From assembly GCF_965227785.1 (NCBI RefSeq), contig NZ_OZ245785.1:2170001-2234000 (forward strand): a stretch of 64,000 nucleotides of DNA, given 5' to 3'. Numbering within the stretch: position 1 is the stretch's first letter; each line of letters starts with the position of its first letter. The position numbers were made by a program, and so were the translations under genes. Below the pieces are notes generated by a model that made no database searches, was not told the DNA's origin, and worked only from the letters and a program-made list of their open reading frames with translations. Shown here in pieces: positions 33,380-41,894 of the stretch. The DNA is from Gracilimonas sp965227785 (lineage in GTDB: Bacteria; Bacteroidota; Rhodothermia; Balneolales; Balneolaceae).

Positions 33380-34071
33380 TGAGAATTGACATTATTTCCG
33401 CTGTTCCTTCCTTGTTGGATGGTCCGCTGAACCACAGTATCGTGAAGCGGGCTGTCGATAAAGGGCTGGTTGAAATTAATGTGCACGACCTTCGGGATTA
33501 CACCGAAGACAAGCATAAGAAAATAGATGATTACCCCTATGGTGGCGAACCAGGAATGGTGCTTACACCGCAGCCGATATTCAGCTGCATTGAGAAGCTT
33601 CAATCCGAGCGTGATTATGACGAACTCATTTTCACAGCTCCGGATGGCGATGTTTTTGAGCAGCCTGATGCTAACGCATTATCGCTCAAGAAAAACATCA
33701 TCATTTTGTGTGGCCACTATAAAGGCGTAGATCAGCGGGTAAGAGATGAACTCATTACCAAAGAATTTTCCATTGGTGATTTTGTGCTTTCAGGAGGAGA
33801 ACTCCCGGCAATGGTAATAACAGATGCCGTTGTTCGCCTGCTCCCCGGTGTGTTGGGAGATGCAGGAAGCGCGCTGAATGATTCATTTCAGGAAGGACTG
33901 CTGGAAGGTCCGGTTTATACACGTCCGGCAGAGTTTAAAGGGATGAAGGTCCCGGATGTGCTCCTTTCGGGCGATCACAAAAAGGTGGCTGAATGGAAAC
34001 AGGAGCAATCTGAAAAGCGGACCAAAGAACGAAGAAAAGATTTGTACGAAAAATTTAAGAAAGAACATTAA
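33379..34071 (+). CDS. trmD: tRNA (guanine-N1)-methyltransferase TrmD
   Basis: TrmD methylates G37 of tRNAs using S-adenosylmethionine, preventing +1 frameshifts. The SPOUT knot motifs are present: YGGEPGMVLTPQPIF, IILCGHYKGVDQRV, ISIGDFVLSGGELPAM-like (FSIGDFVLSGGELPAM) and VYTRPAEFKGMKVPDVLLSG, followed by the C-terminal helical domain with HKKVAEWKQEQ. The ATG at 33379 is preferred over that at 33376 because GGAGGG lies 6 nt upstream and MRIDIIS is the family start. 230 residues, complete. Confidence 0.95.
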   Translation: MRIDIISAVPSLLDGPLNHSIVKRAVDKGLVEINVHDLRDYTEDKHKKIDDYPYGGEPGMVLTPQPIFSCIEKLQSERDYDELIFTAPDGDVFEQPDANALSLKKNIIILCGHYKGVDQRVRDELITKEFSIGDFVLSGGELPAMVITDAVVRLLPGVLGDAGSALNDSFQEGLLEGPVYTRPAEFKGMKVPDVLLSGDHKKVAEWKQEQSEKRTKERRKDLYEKFKKEH

Positions 34072-34075
34072 TAAC

Positions 34076-34097
34076 AATCCCGATAGGTATCGGGATT
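34076..34097. repeat. Palindromic repeat between trmD and rplS
   Basis: AATCCCGAT and ATCGGGATT pair across AGGT. No T-run follows, and it lies inside an operon, so it is more likely a dispersed palindrome or processing site than a terminator. This sequence type recurs in many Bacteroidota-like genomes. Confidence 0.55.
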
Positions 34098-34110
34098 AAA
34101 TTTAGAAATC

Positions 34111-34464
34111 ATGGATAAGTTAAAACTTGTAGAGCAAAGCCTGATAAATGAGGATGTTCCTCACTTTACAGCCGGAGATACTGTAAACGTTCATTACCGG
34201 GTACGTGAAGGTGAAAAAGAGCGTATTCAGCAGTACGAAGGTGTTGTGCTTTCTGAAAGAGGAAGTGGCCCGAACAAGACGTTTACTGTTCGTAAAATAA
34301 GCAGCAACGTAGGTGTTGAGCGTGTATTTCCGTTGAACTCTCCTTTCATTGCCAAAATTGAAGTGAAGAAGAAAGGAAAAGTAAGACGATCAAAACTTTT
34401 CTACCTGCGCGACCTCCGCGGTAAAGCAGCGCGTATTAAAGAAAAAGGCGCGAAGAAACAATAA
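34111..34464 (+). CDS. rplS: Large ribosomal subunit protein bL19
   Basis: A 117-residue bL19, located at the 30S-50S interface. Signatures: FTAGDTVNVHYRVREGEKER, QQYEGVVLSERGSGPNKTF, TVRKISSNVGVERVFPLNSP and KKKGKVRRSKLFYLRDLRGK. It completes the classic rpsP-rimM-trmD-rplS order and is followed by adk after a 109-bp gap. Confidence 0.97.
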   Translation: MDKLKLVEQSLINEDVPHFTAGDTVNVHYRVREGEKERIQQYEGVVLSERGSGPNKTFTVRKISSNVGVERVFPLNSPFIAKIEVKKKGKVRRSKLFYLRDLRGKAARIKEKGAKKQ

Positions 34465-34573
34465 CTTCTTGCTGGCTGATTATCACTGCGATCTTGGGTT
34501 GTACTGTTAAGTTTTTCAAGGTCGCAACTCAGCTTGCTATGGCTATTTATCAGATTAACCTAATTAATTAAGG

Positions 34574-35128
34574 ATGAATATTATTCTGTTTGGCCCTCCG
34601 GGGGCGGGAAAGGGAACTCAGGCTAAATTATTACAAGATGAGTTTAGCATTCCTCACCTGTCAACCGGAGATATTTTTCGGGCAGCAATAAAAAATAAAA
34701 CGCCTCTTGGGGTAAAAGTAAAATCCATTTTGGATTCCGGCGAATTGGTCCCTGACCAAACGGTTGTTGACCTTGTTGCTGATGAACTGAGTAAAGACAA
34801 GTATCAGGATGGGTACATCCTCGATGGTTTTCCAAGAACAGTGGTGCAGGCAGAAGCATTTGATTCTTTCCTGGAAAGCAACAATGACAAGCTGGATGCT
34901 TTCATCCTGTTGTCAGTTCCTGAAGAAGAATTGATTAAACGAATTCTTTCCCGCGGTGAAGGTCGATCGGATGACACCGAGGAAAAAGTAAAAACCCGCC
35001 TTCAGGTATATCGGGAAGAAACCCAGCCTGTAATGAAGCACTACGAAAAACAGGGCAAAGTGCAGGAGATAGATGGCATCGGAACCATTGATGAAATCTT
35101 CGGGCGAATTAAAAGCGCTCTTACCTGA
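34574..35128 (+). CDS. adk: Adenylate kinase
   Basis: Adk interconverts ATP + AMP and 2 ADP and sets the adenylate energy balance. The P-loop GPPGAGKGTQ (about residues 7-16), LSTGDIFRAAIKNKTPLG, the DGFPRTVVQA motif and the CORE residues are present. The LID is the short type (SRGEGRSDDTEEKVKTRLQVY), without the zinc finger, giving 184 residues. A terminator follows. Confidence 0.96.
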   Translation: MNIILFGPPGAGKGTQAKLLQDEFSIPHLSTGDIFRAAIKNKTPLGVKVKSILDSGELVPDQTVVDLVADELSKDKYQDGYILDGFPRTVVQAEAFDSFLESNNDKLDAFILLSVPEEELIKRILSRGEGRSDDTEEKVKTRLQVYREETQPVMKHYEKQGKVQEIDGIGTIDEIFGRIKSALT

Positions 35129-35137
35129 TCAAATTTG

Positions 35138-35163
35138 AATCCCGCCACCGAGCGGGATTTTTT
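35138..35163 (+). terminator. Terminator after adk
   Basis: AATCCCGC and GCGGGATT pair around CACCGA, followed by T residues (35158-35163). Confidence 0.88.
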
Positions 35164-35280
35164 GTATCTGCTATTCTGTAAACACTGGGACACAGAAACT
35201 TATAGGTTTTGTTGGTTGGAACGATTGTAGGGATTTCTTGTGTATAATTACTGAGGCGCAATAAATGCAGGAGCAAGTGA

Positions 35281-36030
35281 ATGACAGTAATAAATAAGAA
35301 AGGGTCCGGCTTGTTAAAATGGGGTACTTTGATAGCCGTTTTGGGTGGGCTTGCAGTCATACTTTCAGGATATGGTTACCAATGGGGTTGGTGGCATTTT
35401 AGTACAGGCTTTTCCATCATTCCGTGGGGAACCGGCGCGGCTATATTAGGTGGAGTTATAGGAACTGCCGGTTTTTTCAGGATGAAAGAACGGAGTCGTA
35501 ATTACACCATTGCCGGCTTAATTGCTATGGTTATTGGATTATCCGCTTTATTAAACTTTGGGTACTGGTATATGGAAGTGCAAAAAGGATACCCGCCCAT
35601 TCACGATATCACAACAGATACGATAAATCCACCTGAGTTTGATGCCATTGTTCCTCTCCGACAAGATGCTCCGAATCCCGCAGAGTACATTCATGAAGGT
35701 GGCCCGGCCGAAGCCCAAAAAGAATTTTATAAAGGGCTGGAGACGCTGAATGTTTCAATGAATTATAACGAGGCTTACGACCAGGCTCTTGCAACTGCAC
35801 GGGAAATGCCCTGGCAGCTTGTAGGGGAAAATAAACAGGAAGGGCGAATTGAGGCCTTCCATAAACTACCCTGGTTTGGGTTCATTGATGATGTTGTGAT
35901 TAGAGTGGACACTACAGAAACGGGAAGCAAGATAGATGTTCGCTCTAAGTCAAGAATCGGAAGAGGAGATTTAGGGGTGAATGCAAAACGAATTCAATCG
36001 TATTTTGAAGCATATCAGAACAACGAATGA
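35281..36030 (+). CDS. DUF1499-family membrane protein
   Basis: The first ~105 residues hold three hydrophobic segments (LIAVLGGLAVILSGYGYQ, IPWGTGAAILGGVIGTAGF, YTIAGLIAMVIGLSALLNF). The remainder is the DUF1499 domain, with HDITTDTINPPEFDAIVPLR, MPWQLVGENKQEGRIEAF, LPWFGFIDDVVIRV and SKIDVRSKSRIGRGDLGVNA. DUF1499 is of unknown function; it is often found alongside envelope proteins. The gene is convergent with the ATP-grasp gene, with only 4 bp between stops. Confidence 0.82.
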   Translation: MTVINKKGSGLLKWGTLIAVLGGLAVILSGYGYQWGWWHFSTGFSIIPWGTGAAILGGVIGTAGFFRMKERSRNYTIAGLIAMVIGLSALLNFGYWYMEVQKGYPPIHDITTDTINPPEFDAIVPLRQDAPNPAEYIHEGGPAEAQKEFYKGLETLNVSMNYNEAYDQALATAREMPWQLVGENKQEGRIEAFHKLPWFGFIDDVVIRVDTTETGSKIDVRSKSRIGRGDLGVNAKRIQSYFEAYQNNE

Positions 36031-36034
36031 AAAC

Positions 36035-36940
36035 TTAAGATATAAGGCTTAAAACTTCTTTGGCCAGCAAGTTAGCAGCGTCTGGCTTCATTCGAAACCA
36101 AAGCTCAGGTTCAATAAGCTCCAACTCCGAAACCGCCAGCTCCCCTGAATTATTGAGCACCATATCAACCCTGGCATAAGCCGGGAGCTCAGGACAGGCT
36201 TGCAAAGCTTGCCGGGCAAATTCAATCTCATTCTCTTTTGGCGTGTATGCATGAACGGTTCCGCCAAAATCATCCTGTACCCTGAAGTCACCCGGTTTTG
36301 CTCTCTTTAAAACAGCGTGACTAAAGGTTTTACCAAAAAAGACAAACGACCATTCGCCACTGGTAATGACCGATTCCTGAAAAGGTTGTAACATGAAATC
36401 TTCTTCCAGCATTACACTTTCAAGTTTTTGAGCAATTGTATCTATGTTCTGTTGACCAATACGATAAGTATGTCGCCCGGCACCTCCAACGGTAGGCTTT
36501 ATAACCGTATCTTTCCACCCTGTAATTTCATGAATTTCATGCACCGACATACCATTCCCTCTGTTGAGGTATCGGGTTGGAACGACAGAGATGCCAGCCT
36601 GGCTTAGGTCATCCAGGTAATGCTTATCCATATTCCAACGGATCAGCTTCTCGCTATTTATAAAACGAGTTTTGGCAGATGCGGAGGCCATCCAGCTTTT
36701 GAACTCATCAAACCGGTTAAAATAATCCCAGGTTGTTCTGAAAAGAACAGCCTTTGCAGTGGACCAATTAAAGTCAGGGTCAGCCCAGTCCTTTCTTCCC
36801 ACTTTTAAACCGCAGCCCTGCAAAGCTTCTTTAACTATGCGATCCTCAGTGAGTACATTCTGCACATACGCACCAGGAGCAGAAGGGTATATGTAGCGCG
36901 AGTCGGTAAGTATAATGACATCAAAATCATATTGGGGCAT
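36035..36940 (-). CDS. ATP-grasp-family ligase
   Basis: About 301 residues with the ATP-grasp elements: WNMDKHYLDDLSQAGISVVPT, DTVIKPTVGGAGRHTYRI (glycine-rich lid), LQPFQESVITSGEWSFVFF, RVDMVLNNSGELAVSELELI (metal-binding acidic pair) and ELWFRMKP. Such enzymes form amide bonds, and relatives include cycloserine and peptide ligases as well as glutathione-type synthetases. The product is unknown. The start at ATG 36940 is favoured over a TTG at 37000 because MPQYDFDVIIL begins the first Rossmann strand. It is divergent from an MFS transporter. Confidence 0.8.
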   Translation of the reverse strand: MPQYDFDVIILTDSRYIYPSAPGAYVQNVLTEDRIVKEALQGCGLKVGRKDWADPDFNWSTAKAVLFRTTWDYFNRFDEFKSWMASASAKTRFINSEKLIRWNMDKHYLDDLSQAGISVVPTRYLNRGNGMSVHEIHEITGWKDTVIKPTVGGAGRHTYRIGQQNIDTIAQKLESVMLEEDFMLQPFQESVITSGEWSFVFFGKTFSHAVLKRAKPGDFRVQDDFGGTVHAYTPKENEIEFARQALQACPELPAYARVDMVLNNSGELAVSELELIEPELWFRMKPDAANLLAKEVLSLIS

Positions 36941-37047
36941 CGGCAGTGCGTTTTTTTGAAGAGTAAATGCTAATGAATACAAATAATCAGTAAAAACCAA
37001 TACCCAAAACTATTAACTTCGGTTTATGAAGTTTAGGGGATTACCTT

Positions 37048-37055
37048 TATTTTTG
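37048..37055 (+). promoter_or_regulatory. Candidate -7 element (TATTTTTG) upstream of the MFS gene
   Basis: A perfect TAnnTTTG match 20 bp before the MFS start codon at 37075. A matching -33 element is not clear. Confidence 0.4.
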
Positions 37056-37074
37056 TTCTGCTACTAAATTCAAA

Positions 37075-38238
37075 ATGAAATTTATCTCTTCGGCAGGCTC
37101 AGATAAACTCGGTGTTACTCCAAAGCAACAGCTAATCGCAACTTGTGCAGCATTTTTTATTCTGGGAGTAGTATTTGCAACCTGGGCTTCAAGAATTCCG
37201 GCTATTCGTGATGTATCTATGCTCACTCCGGTTACCCTGGGATATGCTTTGCTTGGGAGGGGAATGGGCACCATATTGATTATGCCAGCTGTGACCAGTC
37301 TTATACATCGTGTAGGAGCAAGAAAAGCGGCCATGTTCTTTGGTGTTTTGTTGATTCTGTCTCTGATTCCCATGGCGATAGCACCGGATTGGGTTGTACT
37401 AACGGTCGTTCTATTCATTTTAGGGGCAGGAGCAAGCGGATACAATATCTCCATTAATGCTCTGGGTTCTAAGATTGAGGCAAGTACAGGTCGATCTCAT
37501 ATGTCGATGATTCATTCCTGGTTCGGGGTAGGAAATGTTGTGGGCGCATTGACCGGAATAGCCATGGCATCGCAAGAGTTATCGGTAAGCCTGCACTTTT
37601 GGGGTATAGCGACTTTACTGATGGTTGTACTGATAGGAGGCTATAGATACCTGCCGGAAGATGGAAAGGACCCAAAAGCTCTGAAAGCAGGGTTTAAGCT
37701 CCCCCATGGTGGCTTGCTTTGGTTGGGGGTTATTTGCTTTGTGGCTGCTTCCATTGAAGATTCGATTATGAATTGGGTTACCTTATTTTTTACAGATTAC
37801 GTTGGGACGTCGGAGGGGCTGGCTCCCATTGGCTATTCTGCTTATGCTGTTTCCATGCTAATCATGCGTTTTGTAGGCGATCGTCTGAAACCACGGTTTG
37901 GAGCAAAAGCGCTAATCACAGGTGGCTCTGTAATAGCGGCATCAGGTGTGATTATTTCCATCTTATCTCCCAACCTGATTGTTGCTTCAATTGGCTTTGT
38001 TATGGCGGGCGCAGGTGTTGCGCTCACATTCCCAATGATATTCAGTGCCGCTGGTAAAGAAGGAGCCGTAGCGCTTGCAACGGTCGCAACAATGGGAGCT
38101 CTTGGTGGAATGCTTTCTCAGCCAATAATGGGCTACCTGGTGGATAATTTTACGCTTACCGGTGGGTTTATATTCATTTGTATTTGTATGTTGGCTGTTG
38201 GTGCCGGGAGTCAAAAAGCCAGACTTTTAAAAAAGTAG
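37075..38238 (+). CDS. Major facilitator superfamily transporter
   Basis: A 387-residue MFS protein with twelve hydrophobic segments. Family motifs: ATWASRIPAIRD and GYALLGRGMGTI near helix 2, HRVGARKAAMFF in the first loop, GAGASGYNISINALGSKIEA and RFVGDRLKPRFGAKALIT in the second half. It resembles the YbjJ/FucP-like branch, but the substrate cannot be fixed. It is divergent from the ATP-grasp ligase gene, which could indicate export of that enzyme's product. Confidence 0.87.
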   Translation: MKFISSAGSDKLGVTPKQQLIATCAAFFILGVVFATWASRIPAIRDVSMLTPVTLGYALLGRGMGTILIMPAVTSLIHRVGARKAAMFFGVLLILSLIPMAIAPDWVVLTVVLFILGAGASGYNISINALGSKIEASTGRSHMSMIHSWFGVGNVVGALTGIAMASQELSVSLHFWGIATLLMVVLIGGYRYLPEDGKDPKALKAGFKLPHGGLLWLGVICFVAASIEDSIMNWVTLFFTDYVGTSEGLAPIGYSAYAVSMLIMRFVGDRLKPRFGAKALITGGSVIAASGVIISILSPNLIVASIGFVMAGAGVALTFPMIFSAAGKEGAVALATVATMGALGGMLSQPIMGYLVDNFTLTGGFIFICICMLAVGAGSQKARLLKK

Positions 38239-38333
38239 CAAGGAATAACCGACACCCGGAGAAAGTTCATCGGGGAACAAATACCAAAAATTCCCGTTAC
38301 AGCTACAGGTAATAATTAATAAAACGGGTTTTC

Positions 38334-38966
38334 ATGAAACAGATAGTAATTATATTAATTAGTGCGTTGGTTCCATTAATCAGTTTTGCACAAGTGATGG
38401 ATGATACTGACATCAAAAAACTGGAAAAGGGAGAATACAAGATTGAAGTCGGTAAAGTTCAGGTAACCTTTTCTGATACGGTATCACCAACCTTTGTTGA
38501 ACAGAAACTGGATGAGCTGGGCTATGAAATTCTAAGCAGTGAGATCAAAAACATTGTCCTTTCCATAGAGAACAATCCAAGTCCCCAGCAGCTTAAAGAG
38601 CTCGAAGAAAGTGAATGGGTAGAGTTTGTGATGAGTGAAGCGGCAGGGAGTTCTGACAAAGAGATGGAGGAGATTAATAGTAGTGATACGCTTGAAAGCG
38701 ACAAGGTAAATCAGCTACTGGCAAAGCTTACTTATAGCAAGGAGTATGAATATGTAGTGGTGGCATTAACGTATAACGCTACTGATAAAACGGTTGAGGA
38801 TATTAAAGCCGCCTATCCGGAGCTAACATTTGAGGTGGTACAGAAAAGTCAGCGTTCAGCAATCCTAAAAACAGAAGAGGACAAAGAACTGGAAGCTATG
38901 GATGAATTAAAGCAGCTCAGCTTCGTAAAGAATACGGCAATGGTTGGAAACCTGGAACAGGAGTAG
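38334..38966 (+). CDS. Secreted protein with two inhibitor-I9-like domains
   Basis: A signal peptide (IVIILISALVPLISFAQ) precedes two similar alpha-beta modules. Each shows strand-helix-strand-strand-helix-strand: KVQVTFSDTVSPTFVEQKL then YEILSSEIKNIVLSIENNP and WVEFVMSE; and YVVVALTYNATDKTVEDI then LTFEVVQKSQRSAILKTEED and FVKNTAMV. This resembles the ferredoxin-like fold of protease propeptides. Function is unknown; folding and inhibitor roles are guesses. Confidence 0.6.
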   Translation: MKQIVIILISALVPLISFAQVMDDTDIKKLEKGEYKIEVGKVQVTFSDTVSPTFVEQKLDELGYEILSSEIKNIVLSIENNPSPQQLKELEESEWVEFVMSEAAGSSDKEMEEINSSDTLESDKVNQLLAKLTYSKEYEYVVVALTYNATDKTVEDIKAAYPELTFEVVQKSQRSAILKTEEDKELEAMDELKQLSFVKNTAMVGNLEQE

Positions 38967-38996
38967 CAAGCCTGCCTTTAAATGAAACCGGTTTAA

Positions 38997-39866
38997 TCAG
39001 AACAGGCCAAGCTGTTTGTCTTGCTTATTTACAGGCCAATCGGGCAATGAGGGAACCTTAATTAATCGAGACAACAGTTTGTGAAAATGTTGGCATAGTT
39101 TAGGCTGATCAACTTTGTTTGGGGCGTGAATAAAAACGTAAGGATGGAGCCCTTCATCAATCCATTCGGCCACTATGATCGCCCATTCCTTTAAGTAGGG
39201 CTCGTTATTTAGCACGTCATTGGTGCCAACATATCTTAATACAGGACGTGCTCCGGTGGTGTCGAACCGAACAGGTACTTTGGGCTTTTTCTTTTGGGCC
39301 ACTGCGATGGAAGATTCGGTTGCTTTGACCGAATGAAGCTTCCGGGTGTCAAAAATAACCCGATCTACATCATAACTTTTTAGTAGAGAAGTAAGGTTTC
39401 GTTCATGTTTTCCGTGATCAAAGAAATCACGATGACGGACTTCAACGGCATAGCTAAAGGACTTAGGGATGATGGAGAGCACATTTTCCAGTTTATATAA
39501 ATCCTGAGGGCCAAAACTGTCAGGAAACTGAATCATAAAAGGCCCGGTTTTATCTCGGATTGGTTCAAATAGTTTAACAAAATGCAGCGCGTCATCTTCC
39601 ACATTCAATAACTGTCGGTCATGTGTAAGGCTTTTGGGAAACTTGAAACAGAACTTAAATCCTTTTGGGGTTTGCTGTCCCCATTTCAGTATGGTTTCAG
39701 AATCAGGAGTGTTATAGAATGTCGTATTTCCTTCTACAGAATTGAAAACAGAAGAGTACTGAGAGAGGAACCGCTCAGGCCTGGCGTCATCAGTAAAGAA
39801 ATTGCCTTTCCACTCCGGCAAGCTCCAGACGGTACAACCCAGATGATATGGCAGATTCTTTTTCAT
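38997..39866 (-). CDS. DUF72-family (YecE-like) protein
   Basis: A 289-residue TIM-barrel-type protein: LGCTVWSLPEWKGNFF, FNSVEGNTTFYNTPDSETIL, TPKGFKFCFKFPKSLTHDR, GPFMIQFPDSFGP, SYAVEVRHRDFFDHG, APNKVDQPKL near the C-terminus. The conserved E-x-N-x-T-F-Y and VEVRHxxFF motifs are diagnostic of DUF72. The reaction is unknown; conservation implies a catalytic pocket. Cytosolic. Confidence 0.88.
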   Translation of the reverse strand: MKKNLPYHLGCTVWSLPEWKGNFFTDDARPERFLSQYSSVFNSVEGNTTFYNTPDSETILKWGQQTPKGFKFCFKFPKSLTHDRQLLNVEDDALHFVKLFEPIRDKTGPFMIQFPDSFGPQDLYKLENVLSIIPKSFSYAVEVRHRDFFDHGKHERNLTSLLKSYDVDRVIFDTRKLHSVKATESSIAVAQKKKPKVPVRFDTTGARPVLRYVGTNDVLNNEPYLKEWAIIVAEWIDEGLHPYVFIHAPNKVDQPKLCQHFHKLLSRLIKVPSLPDWPVNKQDKQLGLF

Positions 39867-39941
39867 AGACAGAAGTAACTAAATTTTTCTGTGATACTCT
39901 TCCCTGAACACCGAATTTAGAAAAAGAATTTGTGAGACTGG

Positions 39942-41696
39942 TCAACCTGTTTTAGAAAACAACTCTTTACTTTGGAAGCGAATTGTAAACGATGTGCCTT
40001 GCTTCTGAAGCAGTTGATAGTCGGCATTCAGTTGCCTGATTAATACCGAAATCAACGTCATGCCTAAAGTTTTGGACTGATTAAGATCAAAATCTTCGCG
40101 CAGGCCGGGGCCTTCATCAGAAACCCTGATAACGACTTCATCATCTTTCTGAAACAGAGCAACTTCAATTCTTCCATTATCTTCCGTTATGCCATGCTTA
40201 AAAGCATTAACCAAAAGCTCATTAAGCAGTAGCCCGACAGGGATAGACTGTTTGATACTTAAAGTGACCGGTTCAGTTTTTGTTATTAGCTGAATGTTGG
40301 ATGAGGACGATGCGTATTTACGCTGAACAGCATCCAAAAGCTCGCTTACGTATTCATCCATTCTTATGGATGAAAAAGTTTCATTTTGATACAGCCTTTC
40401 ATGAACCATTGCCATAGAGTGGATCCGGGAAATCGTATTCTCGAAGAAACTTCCGGAACTTGGCTTTTTTGAAAGATTCTGTTGAAGCTGTATCAGGCTG
40501 GACACTAAAGCGAGGTTATTTTTCACCCTGTCATGCACTTCTGCGATCAGATGAGTTTTCTCTTTCAATTGCTCTTTTATTTTTAGCTCAGCTTCTTTTC
40601 GGTAGGTAATATCACGGGCAATGCCATATACACCAATAATTTCTCCATCCACCACCATAGGTAGATTTGTAACCTCAACATACATGGGGGCCGAGTTTTT
40701 AAGAACTACTGCGGTCTCATAATGCTGTGGTTTACCTTCAAGCGTGCGATAAAAATGAAACTGCAGTTTCTTGATATCTGATTTTTCTACAAACCGGTCA
40801 ATTGTAGACCCTTTCAAATGCTCTGCCTGTAAGCCTATTGCCGTTTCGAATACTTTGTTGGCAGAGATCAAAAGCCCTTGTTTGGATAATGAGAAAACAG
40901 CGTTGGGGTTTTGTTCATACAGCGACCGATATTTTTGTTCATTTATTTCGATTTCTCTTTCCCAGTTCTTGATACTCTTAAGAAAGCGAAAAGATAACAT
41001 GCCACCGGTAGTTAATAATATCAATCCCAGAGAAACAGCGATCCATAGTAAAATGAAATTTAAAAGTTGTGTTCCCGAAGAAAGGGCAGCGGCCAACCGG
41101 AATTTAGACTCTCTCAGTTTCTCATCCAAAGCTAAAACTTCGTTCGTAAGTGCTTGTTGACGTTCGTCTGTCAGGGAATTTATACTGATAAGAGTCTGCG
41201 CTTCACTGGCCAACTCCTGCATTTCCCTCATGGTCTCGTCAGAATCTACCCATTCCTGAATAGCGATTTGAAAGTCCCCAAAAGAATGAAACCATTGATA
41301 CGTGCTGATCATATTATCAATGTCATCAGGCATGGTATGACTCTGAATATACAGCTCCCGCAAATAGGCATAGTCAGTTTCTTCCGCTGTAAGCTCATTC
41401 CGTATATTTGAGGCATTATCGATTAATTGAATAGCGTCTTTAAATCCGGCCAGATACACATCCTCTCCTGTATTAATGTAATTCAGAAGCTGAAATGAGG
41501 CGTCTTTGCGTGCTTCCGTCCAGTTTACCTGAAAGGTTGAGTATCCCCTCAACCCCGAAAGCGAGTTGGTGGCTACAATAACCGATATTGTCAGAAAAAT
41601 TCCCAGGACGGTAAAAACGACAAGGATGCCGATCATTTTTCTGTCTATGTGGAGCCGCCGAAAAGAACTCTGAGCAAAACCTTTTTTAGTGTCCAT
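39942..41696 (-). CDS. Membrane sensor histidine kinase (CHASE3-like, PAS, HisKA_2)
   Basis: A 584-residue kinase. Two transmembrane helices (about residues 22-46 and 205-235) bracket a helical periplasmic domain rich in Gln/Asp/Glu, resembling CHASE3. A PAS domain follows (about 255-370; SLYEQNPNAVFSLSKQGLLI, VYGIARDITYR). The HisKA_2 motif HLIAEVHDRVKNNLALVSSL gives the phospho-accepting His near residue 387, then the HATPase_c N and G boxes (LLNELLVNAFKHG, VSDEGPGL, GTSFTIRF). The HWE-like family often lacks a receiver partner in cis; none is encoded here. It is divergent from the SSS symporter gene. Confidence 0.88.
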   Translation of the reverse strand: MDTKKGFAQSSFRRLHIDRKMIGILVVFTVLGIFLTISVIVATNSLSGLRGYSTFQVNWTEARKDASFQLLNYINTGEDVYLAGFKDAIQLIDNASNIRNELTAEETDYAYLRELYIQSHTMPDDIDNMISTYQWFHSFGDFQIAIQEWVDSDETMREMQELASEAQTLISINSLTDERQQALTNEVLALDEKLRESKFRLAAALSSGTQLLNFILLWIAVSLGLILLTTGGMLSFRFLKSIKNWEREIEINEQKYRSLYEQNPNAVFSLSKQGLLISANKVFETAIGLQAEHLKGSTIDRFVEKSDIKKLQFHFYRTLEGKPQHYETAVVLKNSAPMYVEVTNLPMVVDGEIIGVYGIARDITYRKEAELKIKEQLKEKTHLIAEVHDRVKNNLALVSSLIQLQQNLSKKPSSGSFFENTISRIHSMAMVHERLYQNETFSSIRMDEYVSELLDAVQRKYASSSSNIQLITKTEPVTLSIKQSIPVGLLLNELLVNAFKHGITEDNGRIEVALFQKDDEVVIRVSDEGPGLREDFDLNQSKTLGMTLISVLIRQLNADYQLLQKQGTSFTIRFQSKELFSKTG

Positions 41697-41894
41697 TTAT
41701 GTGCTAAGCTGAAGCCCTAATATCCGTACATTATTCATTGCCTTATTTTTTAGAATAACAGAACATGGTGAATAAGTCCAACATTTAAACAATATTTAAT
41801 AAAAAGCATAGACTACATTTCATAAGAGACAATAAACACCAATTTTTTTTGATTATACTCCCTAAATTCAATTCACATAAACCAAAACTGTTAG

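Noticed and set aside
34076..34097. Terminator between trmD and rplS
   Set aside because: The palindrome lacks a T-run and would split a conserved ribosomal operon; it is listed as a repeat instead.
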